Made by a program: the position numbers and the translations under genes
Part shown: in pieces, positions 10,344 to 21,053 of the stretch
Position numbering within the stretch: the first letter of the stretch is position 1
How the letters are laid out: the number at the start of each line of letters is the position of its first letter
Notes under the pieces: model-generated
What the model saw: the letters and a program-made list of their open reading frames with translations, nothing else
Database searches by the model: none
Told to the model about the DNA's origin: nothing
Assembly: GCA_025738555.1 (NCBI GenBank)
Contig: JAOVFP010000007.1
Span: 4,526,001-4,590,000, forward strand
DNA: 64,000 bases
Source of the DNA: Cyathus striatus
Lineage: Eukaryota > Basidiomycota > Agaricomycetes > Agaricales > Nidulariaceae
Direction: 5' to 3'

Positions 10344-10868
10344 ACGTTCGTAATGAGCTTCGCTTGTAACTCGTTCCTGACTGCCGGCGATAATCCTAAA
10401 ATATCTTTCGGCGTCAACGTGATAGGCGCGTCTAAAATCTTATCAACTACGTCCTCGGGCTTCGCATCTGCCTCTACTTCCGCTCTCTGTCTGTAGGCAG
10501 GTTGCCTTTTTGGTAGCTCGTTCGCCGGTATCGGCAAGTGACCTGGACTTGGTTTTATGGGCTTTATAAATCTAAAGGGTAGCTCCGGCCCTAATAAATT
10601 ATCGTTCTCTAACTCAGACACTTTTTTATTGGTTTTAACTTTTTCTTCTTTTTTCTGGGTTTTATTTATTTTCGTTCTTTTTAGTATATTTTCTTCCTCC
10701 TCACTATCTGATTCTGTATCCGCGAGCTCTCCTTCTTCTCGCTCTCTCTCCTCGAATCTGACTGCCTTTATTCTTGCACTGTCCTCCGGAGCACGCGTGA
10801 CCTCAGGCTTTTCAAGAATGATTGGTTCGGGCCGCTGTACTTCCTTCCTCGAACCTCTCAGAAACCCG
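10334..10868 (-). CDS. Linker region between gag and protease (-1 frame)
   Basis: Immediately after gag, the -1 frame is open from FLRGSRKEVQRPEPII through a very acidic/basic segment (EEREREEGELADTESDSEEEE then KRTKINKTQKKEEK-like text) to ITLTPKDILGLSPAVRNEL at the end. It joins the gag frame through the GGGTTTC heptamer at 10861-10867. It looks like the protease-upstream linker of the Pol polyprotein and carries no catalytic motif. Confidence 0.7.
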
Positions 10869-12876
10869 GATTGGTATCTTTACCAGTTCGCGTTTGTACG
10901 TACTGGCTCGGTCCCTCCCCATATTCCTGCCGCGCGTCATTTTCTCTCTGCATTGTAGAGAACTGCAATTCTTGTATTTGCTGCTGCATGTACCTCATTT
11001 GCTCCGCGGGTTGCTCGTACAAATTTACGCTAGGAATTTCTGATTCTTTTCTCTTCAACATCTTATCTACTAATTCTTTATAGGGATGAGACCCTCTCGG
11101 CAATATTTCATTCGATCCGTTCAACACGATTGATCCACGCTCTTCTCTAATCACTCCTCCTTCGAGATCTTTAGCTTTGACAGGGCACGAAGCAAAACTA
11201 CAGGTCCCCCCACAATAGAAACATCCCCGGAAGAAAGGCTGGCTACCTTGATTGCCCCCGCTCCAATTTCCCGCCGGCCTCTGTCCAAAATTAGACGTTG
11301 CGGCTGGTGGCGCCTGATTACTTCGAAATTGGTACGAAGTCCATGCTGGGTTAGGATTGGGTTGAGCCGGACGGCTCACAGATGCCTGCATTAACGCCTT
11401 TACTTCCTGAATCACCTGTTGGAAACTCTGTACCTCCCTTTCTATAGATGCCATTCTGCTCTCAGTACTTTTCAACAACTGCGTAAATTTAGAGTCATCG
11501 GGCTCTTCTTTTTTCACAGCTATTGGCAACTCTACAGACTTGCCTCTGCTAAATCCTCTCGATTTCTTATGCTCGCGCTTCTCCACATACTCCTCCTCAT
11601 CTTCACTGTCCGTCTCAAACGATAGTCCTCTATTATGAATTATATCGTCACACACAGATAAAACCTCGTCGAGTTCGTAAGGGTCTTCAGGGTCGATCTC
11701 TGTCCCTGGGGTAGGTGTCTTTAGCGAATTGGCCATATCTAGCCGATGCCTCACCATTTCCCTCAGATCTTTATGCAACGACCGCATAACGAACCACACT
11801 TGCTCAGCGTTTGATATATGTTGTGCAATCTCTTCTGCTTCTGCTTTGAAATTGCGACGGAACTCTTTCCACACTGTCTTCTGCGTTACTCTAATTCCCC
11901 GATTCTCACGCTGCTCATCCATCAGCCTCTTTAGCTTCTCTCGCGAACCCATCTCATTCTCTGGATCGTATTCCCGTAACATCCGCTTCTTAAACTTATC
12001 CCACGTTCTATCTTCTCCTTTCCTCTCTGGGAAGCTTTTGACTTGTTTCCTTCTCGGTGAATTTGTGATTGTATTTACCGCGAAGTCCACTTTCGTCTTA
12101 TCATCAGTTATTTTATGATGCGTAAAAAGTCCTTCTAGAGAGTCTAGCCAGAACGCTACTTCACTGCCTTGACCGTTCCATTTTGGCGCATTTTTGCCGT
12201 ATGGATCCAGTTCAGGTGCCATGCTTTCTGACGGTTTAGGTGATGGAGAACGGGTACTCGGTGTTACTGATGATGGGGGACTCGGATCAATGTCTGGTGA
12301 TGACGGGCGTGTATGCGCAGTACTATGTCTAGGACTTCCGAAGGTGAATTGCCTGAAGGATGCCGAAAGGTCTGCTACTGCTCCACTAGGTTCGCTAGCG
12401 TACTCGTAATCAGGTTCTCCAAAAGCTCCGGGAAACAACAATGATCCAATATCTGGGTCCGTTGATGAATCAGACGGTGTCTCAAGAAGTCTTGTCTCAC
12501 GAGGCTCGCTTACTGATGGCCTTGACACAAACGGGAACAATGGTCTCTCTGGGGATGATAGCGCTGTCTCTGATCGTCTCTGCTCTGCACTAAGCTCTAG
12601 CTCTGGGAATGGTCTAAACTCTGGCTCTAGCTCTGTGCTCTCTCTTTTCACTGCTTTGCTCTGCTCTGCTCTCGATCTATCTCTCGCTAGCTCTTTCTCT
12701 AATGCTTGCTGTGCTCTACGTTCTGCTCGCGTTTCGCGATCAGTTTTCTGATTCTGAGCGCTACTGGACCCTGAACTCGCTTGTTGATCTGCTGCTCTGT
12801 GATGCGCTACAGCTTTGCTAGGTTTGGGTTCAGCCTCTACCACACTTTTGCCGCTCTTCTTAGATTTCGGCGGAAT
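10858..12876 (-). CDS. Ty3 gag (capsid and degenerate zinc knuckle)
   Basis: This is an about 670-residue frame. The N-terminal third is low-complexity and charged (Arg/Glu and Ser/Pro rich). The capsid-type domain follows (PKWNGQGSEVAFWLDSLEG ... FKKRMLREYDPENEMGSREKLKRL ... MRSLHKDLREMVRHRL). The C-terminal part has CFYCGGTCSFASC, a zinc-knuckle relic with four Cys and no His. No ATG lies near the 5' end; an ATT at 12874-12876 in front of PPKSKK sits where a start would be expected and may be a mutated ATG. The protein would form the virus-like particle core. It ends at a TGA at 10858-10860. Confidence 0.85.
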   Translation of the reverse strand: MPPKSKKSGKSVVEAEPKPSKAVAHHRAADQQASSGSSSAQNQKTDRETRAERRAQQALEKELARDRSRAEQSKAVKRESTELEPEFRPFPELELSAEQRRSETALSSPERPLFPFVSRPSVSEPRETRLLETPSDSSTDPDIGSLLFPGAFGEPDYEYASEPSGAVADLSASFRQFTFGSPRHSTAHTRPSSPDIDPSPPSSVTPSTRSPSPKPSESMAPELDPYGKNAPKWNGQGSEVAFWLDSLEGLFTHHKITDDKTKVDFAVNTITNSPRRKQVKSFPERKGEDRTWDKFKKRMLREYDPENEMGSREKLKRLMDEQRENRGIRVTQKTVWKEFRRNFKAEAEEIAQHISNAEQVWFVMRSLHKDLREMVRHRLDMANSLKTPTPGTEIDPEDPYELDEVLSVCDDIIHNRGLSFETDSEDEEEYVEKREHKKSRGFSRGKSVELPIAVKKEEPDDSKFTQLLKSTESRMASIEREVQSFQQVIQEVKALMQASVSRPAQPNPNPAWTSYQFRSNQAPPAATSNFGQRPAGNWSGGNQGSQPFFRGCFYCGGTCSFASCPVKAKDLEGGVIREERGSIVLNGSNEILPRGSHPYKELVDKMLKRKESEIPSVNLYEQPAEQMRYMQQQIQELQFSTMQRENDARQEYGEGPSQYVQTRTGKDTNPGF
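10861..10867 (-). promoter_or_regulatory. Candidate -1 ribosomal frameshift site at the gag stop
   Basis: Read on the minus strand the heptamer is G GGT TTC in the gag frame, followed at once by TGA. This matches the X XXY YYZ rule for -1 slippage. Slipping gives GGG TTT CTG and enters the frame that stays open toward protease. I did not fold the downstream RNA for a stimulatory structure. Confidence 0.6.
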
Positions 12877-12944
12877 GGCGAGCGCGTTATTACTTATTCA
12901 ATTCACACTACTCCGCAACGTTAGCGCTTGTATCCGGTTTACCC

Positions 12945-12961
12945 CCTCGCGGTGGGCTCCA
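12945..12961 (-). other. Primer-binding site of the Ty3 element
   Basis: Two bases inside the 5' LTR, the minus strand reads TGGAGCCCACCGCGAGG, the complement of a tRNA 3' end finishing in CCA. It would prime minus-strand DNA synthesis. I could not assign the tRNA species from memory. Confidence 0.75.
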
Positions 12962-12963
12962 GA

Positions 12964-14034
12964 TAAAGTACCTAGTTTAGCGCAACGTAGTATAAATTAA
13001 AATATATGTAATTTCACTCACACCACGTACGCTCACTAAGAAGGTGCTCGGTGGGTAAGACTCGTATGCAAAATGCTTCCGGGCGAAGTAAAGTAAATGG
13101 GGAGGTGTCAAAGACCGACGTTCACGAAGGGAAACGGCTTAGCGAACGCTTTGATGCGCGTTTTGATGCGCGTTCCTTAATCTCGGACTTAGCACGGGCT
13201 TATGACTTCTCACTTCGCGTTGCACTTAGAATCTCAAAGCTCACACAAATACTAAAGCACGACGCTAGATGGTATTTCTCGGGGCACAGGAGACTGCCCT
13301 CATCCTACTTAACTCTACCTATTAAATATCCTACAAAACTACGGCTAGAGGAACTATACAGTTAATACAAAAGCAGTAATTGCGCATTAGCTAAGCTGTA
13401 AAGTAGACATTGTAGACTAGCTATGAGAGTCTGGGATGGACCAGAGTAAATCACGGTTTGACATGCATATGAACGCCAAGAACGCGTCCATATGGGAAGA
13501 TAACAAAGTACAATAGAATCTGTTCGCAGGTGAGGCGCTCCATACGAAAGTATGATGCCGCGCGCTTTGACGCGTGGAAATGGGAAACGCTGAATCAGCC
13601 TGCCGAGAATGCCGGGTCTCAGACCTAGCCAGGCGCCTATGACGTGCTGATACACAGCGCTGGTACAGCGTGGTTAGATAGCGGCACTTGCCGTGGGTCT
13701 GGTCCTCATGCCTTTTCCTATGACGCGATAACATTGCTTCGATAATCTATTATTAGAATAGACGCGCGCTTAGCTCGATCTCCGGCCTTACTGGTAATTA
13801 TCTCTCACCGATGTCGAGAATAAACTCTGACCTCGATGTTTCTATTCTTAGACGCTTTCCTACTTAGGCTAGTAATGTCCCTTATTAGCGCGGATCGTTC
13901 CCGCGCTAGCTAACGGTCCGGGACCTCTACCTTAGCTACTAATTACAACCCAGATATATTGTACCGTTTGTAAGTAGCGCGTAGAATATAGAAATAATGT
14001 TTTTATAGTAGGTAGAAGTACGCTAGGCGTATTA
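12964..14034 (-). repeat. LTR (5' LTR of the minus-strand Ty3 element)
   Basis: It matches 380-1449 except for one extra C near 13900. It should contain the promoter for the gag-pol transcript, but no clear TATA box was identified. Such close identity means the insertion is recent, since both LTRs are identical at integration. Confidence 0.95.
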
Positions 14035-16788
14035 CCTCAAACTGCATTTACATTTGATTGTCTTGACTATTTTCACAAACTGTCACTACAGAGCAAGATA
14101 ACAGCTTATGATTTCTACCATGTCTTTCGACAACGATCAGATGAATTTCAATTGGCTCCAAACTTTGTAAAGTATTCACACTCTACCAATATATAATTTC
14201 TGACACAGTTTACAGAATCGCTATAATGAATTTCAACATGTTTTCCGTATTTGGCGCAACCTGCATGCTTTAAAGCGTGCAGGACGTGGTCATGATCCAG
14301 CTGGGCCTGATGCTACTACTACTGGAGAGCTTGCTGTTGAATGTCCTGCATGTCCTCAACCTGATCGTAACCTTCCAGCAGACTGGCAATTAAAAGAAGC
14401 ATTCATGTAAGTGTGTATTATAAAAATATGAAATGCCATGCTAATTAAATAGTCAAACAGGTTTCTTTATATACTATATATTGCTGTTGATGCAAACTTC
14501 AAACTTAAAATGAAGAATCGTGGAATTAAAGATGTGGAGCTTTCTCCAGGTTGGGGCACATTTGTCAATGAGGAAGAATATCAACAACATCTTTCAAACT
14601 ATGTTGACCAACCTGAAGTATGTTAAATCATCATTTATGTTGTCCCTGAATAAAAATTTACATTATATCTTGTAGATTAATTCATGTGAATCACAGCATG
14701 ATGCTATAGTTCGAGCAGGAATTCGTTCAACCCCAGGCTATACTGTCAGTGGTGCTGGACTGGCACTATGTGCTCGCCACTCTCTAGTACGCGCAAATGG
14801 TGTTGGTGATTTGCAAAAAGGAGAAAAGTATGTAGTAGTGAATATCTCTACAAGTTCTAATTTTAATTGCATGTGTTATAGATATCGCAATATGGATTTT
14901 ATAGTTCTATCTGCACTCAAGAATTTACAATTGCCAAGAATTGTAATCACATATGATATAGGGTGCCAGTGGTCTAAAAATCTTCGCAAGCGTATAGACA
15001 ATATGCCCACTAATTTATTCATATCTCATGATACAACAATTGATGTTGGTGTTCCTAGCTGGCATATTAATGCTCATGGTGATGCTTGCAGAAGCAACTT
15101 TAGCTTAATGCATATGCCTGGTGCTGGCCGAACATGTGGAGAAGAAGTTGAAACAAGTTGGGCGAATACCAACCCATTGGCAGCAAGTTTGCGTGAAATG
15201 GGAGGTGCAAATAGACATGAAGCACTTGATGACCATTGGGGTTCCTGGAACTTCCATAAAATTATTGGCTTTCATAAGTGTTAATATTGAATATTGATTA
15301 ATTATATATTCTTAAAGTCAATTATAGGTGCACTCTTCATTAAAAAATATAAAAAAGCCTACTCTATGTCTGCTATACATCAGGAGATCTGTGAAAAATT
15401 CACAGCTACTTTTCCAGAATCAGTTATTATGAACTGGAAAAATAGTATTCTGGAATGGGAGAAAGACAAACAGAAGCCTAATCCATATGATCTACAGCAT
15501 ACTCGTTAGTGTTCATTTTCTACTAGCGGATATTTGAGTTTGAATATATAATTACAGATGCAACACTTCAGGATGTTCGACTGGAACTGATGAGAGAAGA
15601 TGCACTTGACAAAAGCTATCAAGGTTCTTCTCATAGATCTTCAGTTGTTACTTTCTTGACAACAGGATTTGATATTGAAATTCAACAGTATGTCAATTGT
15701 AAGATATATTGATATTCATCTGATTTGACTATAATAGACATCAGTTACAACATGATGTAAAGAAGACGAGCCAACAACTAGCAAATTTGGAAGACAAACG
15801 TATTTCACTCTTTCAGCACATTGATAGTTGGAGAGAAGTACAGATTATTCATATGTCAGCGGTTGCTTCCCAACTTGGCACATTACTTCAACCTGAGGAT
15901 TGTGAAGCTGAGATGGCTACATTATATCTTCCTTCATCCTTACCACTGCATTTACGCCAGGAAAGATCAATTCAAGAGATAATGACAAAAGAAAGGCGGC
16001 TTCGTATAGCCCAGGCAGAAGACTCTTTGGCTGAAATACGACGGCATCGACGAATAATCCAAGGCTTATGGCACTTCAAAAAAATCAACATATCTGGAAC
16101 TGGAAACAAAGCTAATACACGCATGATCTCATTACACAACCAATTTAATGCCAAAACAGAGAGTGCTGCAGAACGGTATCATATTGCATATTCAGCTCTG
16201 CAAAGCCTAGATCCAGATGGAGAGTGGAGTACAAATCTACAGCCTTTGAGAAAAGAAGATATCTCTGGACCTGGACATGATAATGATGATGCAGCACTTA
16301 CATCAAAAGGTCATTATATTCCATCTTGGATATGGCTTATACCATGCAGTAATCAAAATATTGGTATTGAAGAAGATGAAGATTCACATGAAGCTTTAAG
16401 GTCTGAGTGGGCTAAAGTTAAAGCAAGACAAGACCGTTGGAATGAGGAACTACAAATACTCATGGAAGAAATGCGAAGAGTAGTGAAATTCTGTGAATGG
16501 AAATCTGAATGGTGGATGATGAAAGCAAATGAAAGATCAGTTAAAAATGCTACTATACAGCAAGGTTTGGTAGCATATGCATACAAACAGTCAGAACTAG
16601 CTAATGATCTAGCAACAAGCTGTGCACATACATGGCTACCTCTATTGAAGAAGAATGGAACAATACCAACCTGGGCAAAAGAATACCAAGGAGGTGAAGA
16701 TGACATAGAGATAGAGGAAGATGGAGATGACATCATCTCAGACTTTCACAATTTAGATATGGAATACAGTGATCATGATGAAACATAG
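14035..16788 (+). pseudogene. KDZ transposase, catalytic and C-terminal part
   Basis: This is the continuation of the gene cut at 379. Exons separated by short GT-AG introns encode the family landmarks in order: TAFTFDCLDYFHKLSLQ, CPACPQPDRNLP, the AVDANFKLKMKNRGI segment, SGAGLALCARHSLVRANGVGDLQKG, VITYDIGCQW (first catalytic Asp), HINAHGDACRSNFS, GRTCGEEVETSWANTNP (catalytic Glu) and LDDHWGSWNFHKIIGF. The last long exon (15739-16788) is a Trp-rich C-terminal region ending in an acidic tail. The reading frame seems intact across this part. The transposase would cut and paste its element; here it is disabled by the Ty3 insertion. Confidence 0.9.
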
Positions 16789-16984
16789 AAGCCACTATAG
16801 AGTAATTTGTAGTAGATAGGAAGCAATAACTACACACATGATTTTTAAAAGTAGCTATGTAAATATTAGAAATAGGTGGAGATGAATAACCATAATGAAA
16901 CAATAACTGTATGATGTGAAATGTAATATTGAAGAATGTACACTACACTGTGTGTGAAGCAGTAAATGAGATGGGGGTGCTGTG

Positions 16985-19620
16985 GTGGAGTAATAACTGC
17001 ATCAAGTGTGAAGCTGAAGTTAAACAATGAAGTAACAGCTACAATGAAGTGAAGTAAGTATGAAGTGTGGACCAGAAGTACATGAAGTGGAAGTAGTATG
17101 GTGAAGTAATGACTGCAACAAGTGTGAAGCTAAAGTCAAACAATGAAGTAACAGCCACAATGAAGTGAAGTAAGTATGAAGTACAGACTGGAAGTATGTG
17201 AAGTGGAAGTACTATGGTGAAGTAATGACTGCAACAAGTGTGAAGCTGAAGTCAAATAGTGAAGTAACAGCTGCAATGAAGTGAAGGAAGTATGAAGTAC
17301 AGACTGAAAGTACATGAAGTGGAAGTAGTATGGTGAAGTAATGACTGCAACAAGTGTGAGGCTGAAGTCAAATAGTGAAGTAATAGCTGCAATGAAGTGA
17401 AGGAAGTATGAAGTACAGACTGGAAGTACATGAAGTGGAAGTACTATGATAAAGTAATAACTGCAACAAGTGTGAAGCTGAAGTCAAATAGTGAAGTAAT
17501 AGCTGCAATGAAGTGAAGGAAGTATGAAGTGCAGACTGAAAGTACATGAAGTGGAAGTGCTATGATAAAGTAATGACTGCAACAAGTGTGAAGCTGAAGT
17601 CAAACAATGAAGTAACAGCCACAATGAAGTGAAGGAAGTATGAAGTACAGACTGGAAGTATGTGAAGTGGAAGTACTATGGTGAAGTAATGACTGCAACA
17701 AGTGTGAAGCTGAAGTCAAATAGTGAAGTAATAGCTGCAATGAAGTGAAGGAACTATGAAGTACAGACTGAAAGTACATGAAGTAGAAGTAGTATGGTGA
17801 AGTAATGACTGCAACAAGTGTGAAGCTGAAGTCAAATAGTGAAGTAACAGCTACAATGAAGTGAAGGAAGTATGAAGTACAGACTGGAAGTACATGAAGT
17901 GGAAGTACTATGATAAAGTAATGACTGCAACAAGTGTGAAGCTGAAGTCAAACAATGAAGTAACAGCTACAATGAAGTGAAGTAAGTATGAAGTGCAAAC
18001 TGGAAGTATGTGAAGTGGAAGTAGTATGGTGAAGTAATGACTGCAACAAGTGTGAAGCTGAAGTCAAATAGTGAAGTAATAGCTGCAATGAAGTGTAGGA
18101 AGTATGAAGTGCAGACTGGAAGTATGTGAAGTGGAAGTACTATGATAAAGTAATAACTGCAACAAGTGTGAAGCTGAAGTCAAACAATGAAGTAACAGCT
18201 ACAATGAAGTGAAGGAAGTATGAAGTGCAGACTGAAAGTACATGAAGTAGAAGTAGTATGGTGAAGTAATAACTGCAACAAGTGTGAAGCTGAAGTCAAA
18301 TAGTGAAGTAATAGCTGCAATGAAGTGAAGGAAGTATGAAGTGCAGACTGAAAGTACATGAAGTAGAAGTAGTATGGTGAAGTAATGACTGCAACAAGTG
18401 TGAAGCTGAAGTCAAATAGTGAAGCAATAGCCGCAATGAAGTGAAGTAACTATGAAGTGCAGACTGAAAGTACATGAAGTGGAAGTAGTATGGTGAAGTA
18501 ATAACTGCAACAAGTGTGAAGCTGAAGTTAAATAGTGAAGTAATAGCTGCAATGAAGTGAAGGAAGTATGAAGTACAGACTGGAAGTACATGAAGTAGAA
18601 GTAGTATGGTGAAGTAATGACTGCAACAAGTGTGAAGCTGAAGTCAAACAATGAAGTAATAGCTGCAATGAAGTGAAGGAACTATGAAGTACAGACTGGA
18701 AGTATGTGAAGTGGAAGTACTATGGTGAAGTAATAACTGCAACAAGTGTGAAGCTGAAGTCAAATAGTGAAGTAATAGCTGCAATGAAGTGAAGGAAGTA
18801 TGAAGTGCAGACTGAAAGTACATGAAGTAGAAGTAGTATGGTGAAGTAATGACTGCAACAAGTGTGAAGCTGAAGTCAAATAGTGAAGTAACAGCTACAA
18901 TGAAGTGAAGGAAGTATGAAGTACAGACTGGAAGTACATGAAGTGGAAGTACTATAATAAAGTAATAACTGCAACAAGTGTGAAGCTGAATTCAAACAAT
19001 GAAGTAACAGCTACAATGAAGTGAAGTAAGTATGAAGTGTGGACTGGAAGTATGTGAACTGGAAGTAGTATGGTGAAGTAATGACTGCAACAAGTGTGAA
19101 GCTGAAGTCAAATAGTGAAGCAATAGCTGCAATGAAGTGAAGTAACTATGAAGTGCAGACTGAAAGTACATGAAGTGGAAGTAGTATGGTGAAGTAATGA
19201 CTGCAACAAGTGTGAAGCTGAAGTCAAATAGTGAAGTAATAGCTGCAATGAAGTGAAGGAAGTATGAAGTGCAGACTGAAAGTACATGAAGTAGAAGTAG
19301 TATGGTGAAGTAATGACTGCAACAAGTGTGAAGCTGAAGTCAAATAGTGAAGTAACAGCTGCAATGAAGTGAAGGAACTATGAAGTACAGACTGGAAGTA
19401 CATGAAGTGGAAGTACTATAATAAAGTAATAACTGCAACAAGTGTGAAGCTGAATTCAAACAATGAAGTAACAGCTACAATGAAGTGAAGTAAGTATGAA
19501 GTGTGGACTGGAAGTATGTGAACTGGAAGTAGTATGGTGAAGTAATAACTGCAACAAGTGTGAAGCTGAAGTCAAATAGTGAAGTAATAACTGCAATGAA
19601 GTGAAGGAAGTATGAAGTGA
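16985..19620. repeat. 116-bp tandem array, about 23 copies
   Basis: A marker phrase (GCAACAAGTGTGAAG) recurs at 16999 (variant), 17115, 17231, 17347, 17463, 17579, 17695 and so on to 19551. Every step I checked is 116 bases, and the total span equals 22 periods. Copies differ by substitutions, mainly transitions at recurrent sites (ATGACT/ATAACT, ACAGCT/ATAGCT, TACAGACT/TGCAGACT), not by indels. Each unit holds a small inverted motif (AGTAC...GTACT). The array lies between the KDZ transposase end and its convergent partner gene, so it is probably internal to the KDZ element. Long open frames read through it are artefacts. Confidence 0.95.
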
Positions 19621-19840
19621 CAATTGGAACTGGGTGAAGTTATATATGAAGCAGCAACAGCAGTGCAATTGAAGTGGCTTCACATTTTTGCAACTGTACA
19701 TCACCAAGCAATTTTACTGCAGTTGCAGTATGAAGTATGACAATAGTTGTCAGTACTAGTGCCATAAAAATCCCATCAATTACTACCATTTTAACTGTTG
19801 CACTCTCATTTGGTAGTGAGTCTTGAGTTTCTCTATAAGG

Positions 19841-21004
19841 CTATGTACACTCTAAGCAGCTGTGATTATGTGATGCACATATTTTTCCATTTTCACCCAA
19901 CCTTGCAAATGCTTCTTCTGTTAATGCAGTAATTGAAAGTCCATCAAGACTAATAAAATTAACACCAGATCCTGCAGAAACCATGCATATTGATTCATGT
20001 ATAAAAGCCTCCCAGACTTGTCTTCGGCTTATTTCCTTTCCATTTCCAAAACTGTTGTTCCAATATTCCATATATGCTGCAGCAGATGCATGAAAGCTAT
20101 ATATACCATTCAGAACACCTTGAGAAAATGCCCTATCTACCCATAGTTTTTTTCTTACTTTCAGATATTTAGCAGAGTTTAAATGAACCATATAATATCC
20201 CTGTTTTTCATCATAGGCTCATTCATGTTCTGCAGAATATAATGTTTTACATTTTTCACAAACACCTGATACTACATAAGCATGTTCAAATATTTTTCAG
20301 CCTTTAATTAATGTTGCTTTAGGTACATCTCTAACTTTAGTATGCACATGTAGTGCCCATCCTTTACAGCTCCATGTCTCACACTCTGCAGCTATAGGAC
20401 ATATTATATGAACAGGATCAATACTAGCATGAGATACAGGTTTCAGTTGATCTTCAAAAACTCTCCTCTCCTGATTGAAAGGATACAACTTCAGAAGTCT
20501 TGCCATTTCATTTAATTTAGTGCCTAACAAAATAGATCTGCCTGTTTGAGTTGTGTGTTCATTAATTTCATAATCTTCAAAGAGATCATCTGAGTCCATG
20601 CCAATTTTTTCCTGAATAGCTCTAGCCAGTAATCTAATCCATGCAGTTGCATCAACATTTTTTTCTCCTGTTAACTTTGCATTCTGCTGTCTTGCATGAA
20701 GACTCAACAAATCAACATTATCAATCACAGAGAACAATATAACCAATGTGGCAGAGAGTGTGATGTTGGAACCAAAATTTGACAGAATAAATTTACTGAA
20801 CACATCAAATGTGATGTTAGGAAATGATTGTTCTCCTGCTGCAAGTACTGGTTGAATAAAAATAAATAGAACTAGTATTGCACTTGGGAGCCATTGAAAT
20901 AGCCAAATTATTAATAACCAGAATAAAATATGTTGAGTGATTTCTGGCATGAATATAGCCCATATACAGGTTAAGCACCACAGATATGTCTCAAAGGTTA
21001 CCAT
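19841..21004 (-). pseudogene. KDZ partner protein with CxC5/CxC6-type clusters, decayed copy 1
   Basis: On the minus strand: a region of hydrophobic segments, then NITFDVFSKFILSNFGS, LHARQQNAKLTGEKNV, a Cys cluster (CPIAAECETWSCKG), VCEKCKTLYSAEHE, then KLWVDRAFSQGVLNGIYSFHASAAAY and WEAFIHESICM. This order matches a protein commonly encoded beside fungal KDZ transposases. TGA codons interrupt it between 20297 and 20191, at least one where Arg (CGA) would fit. It ends early at CLECT, so the large C-terminal region present in the copy at 30240-32645 is missing. It converges on the KDZ transposase across the 116-bp array. Its role in transposition is not known. Confidence 0.75.
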
Positions 21005-21053
21005 CCAACTAAAAAATCATATTGTAAACTATTACAATTCAAGTTCAATATAC

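Larger units (their letters stand above)
380..14034 (-). mobile_element. Complete Ty3/Gypsy LTR retrotransposon with two antisense accessory genes
   Basis: This is a 13.65-kb element bounded by near-identical LTRs and a 4-5 bp target duplication, inserted in a KDZ transposase exon. Read on the minus strand the order is LTR, PBS, gag, protease, RT-RNase H, integrase, then a ~4 kb segment with two plus-strand spliced genes, PPT, LTR. The order PR-RT-RH-IN defines Ty3/Gypsy rather than Ty1/Copia. No chromodomain is seen after the integrase GPY/F-like module. The element is CG-rich compared with the surrounding transposon sequence, which fits recent arrival. Confidence 0.95.

Noticed and set aside
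16985..19620. CRISPR-like regular repeat
   Set aside because: The period is 116 bp with no unique spacers and the context is eukaryotic. It is a plain tandem repeat.
16985..19707. Open frames within the 116-bp array (for example 18412-18651 and 19456-19707)
   Set aside because: They translate the repeat itself into periodic Leu/Ser/His text and are artefacts of the array.
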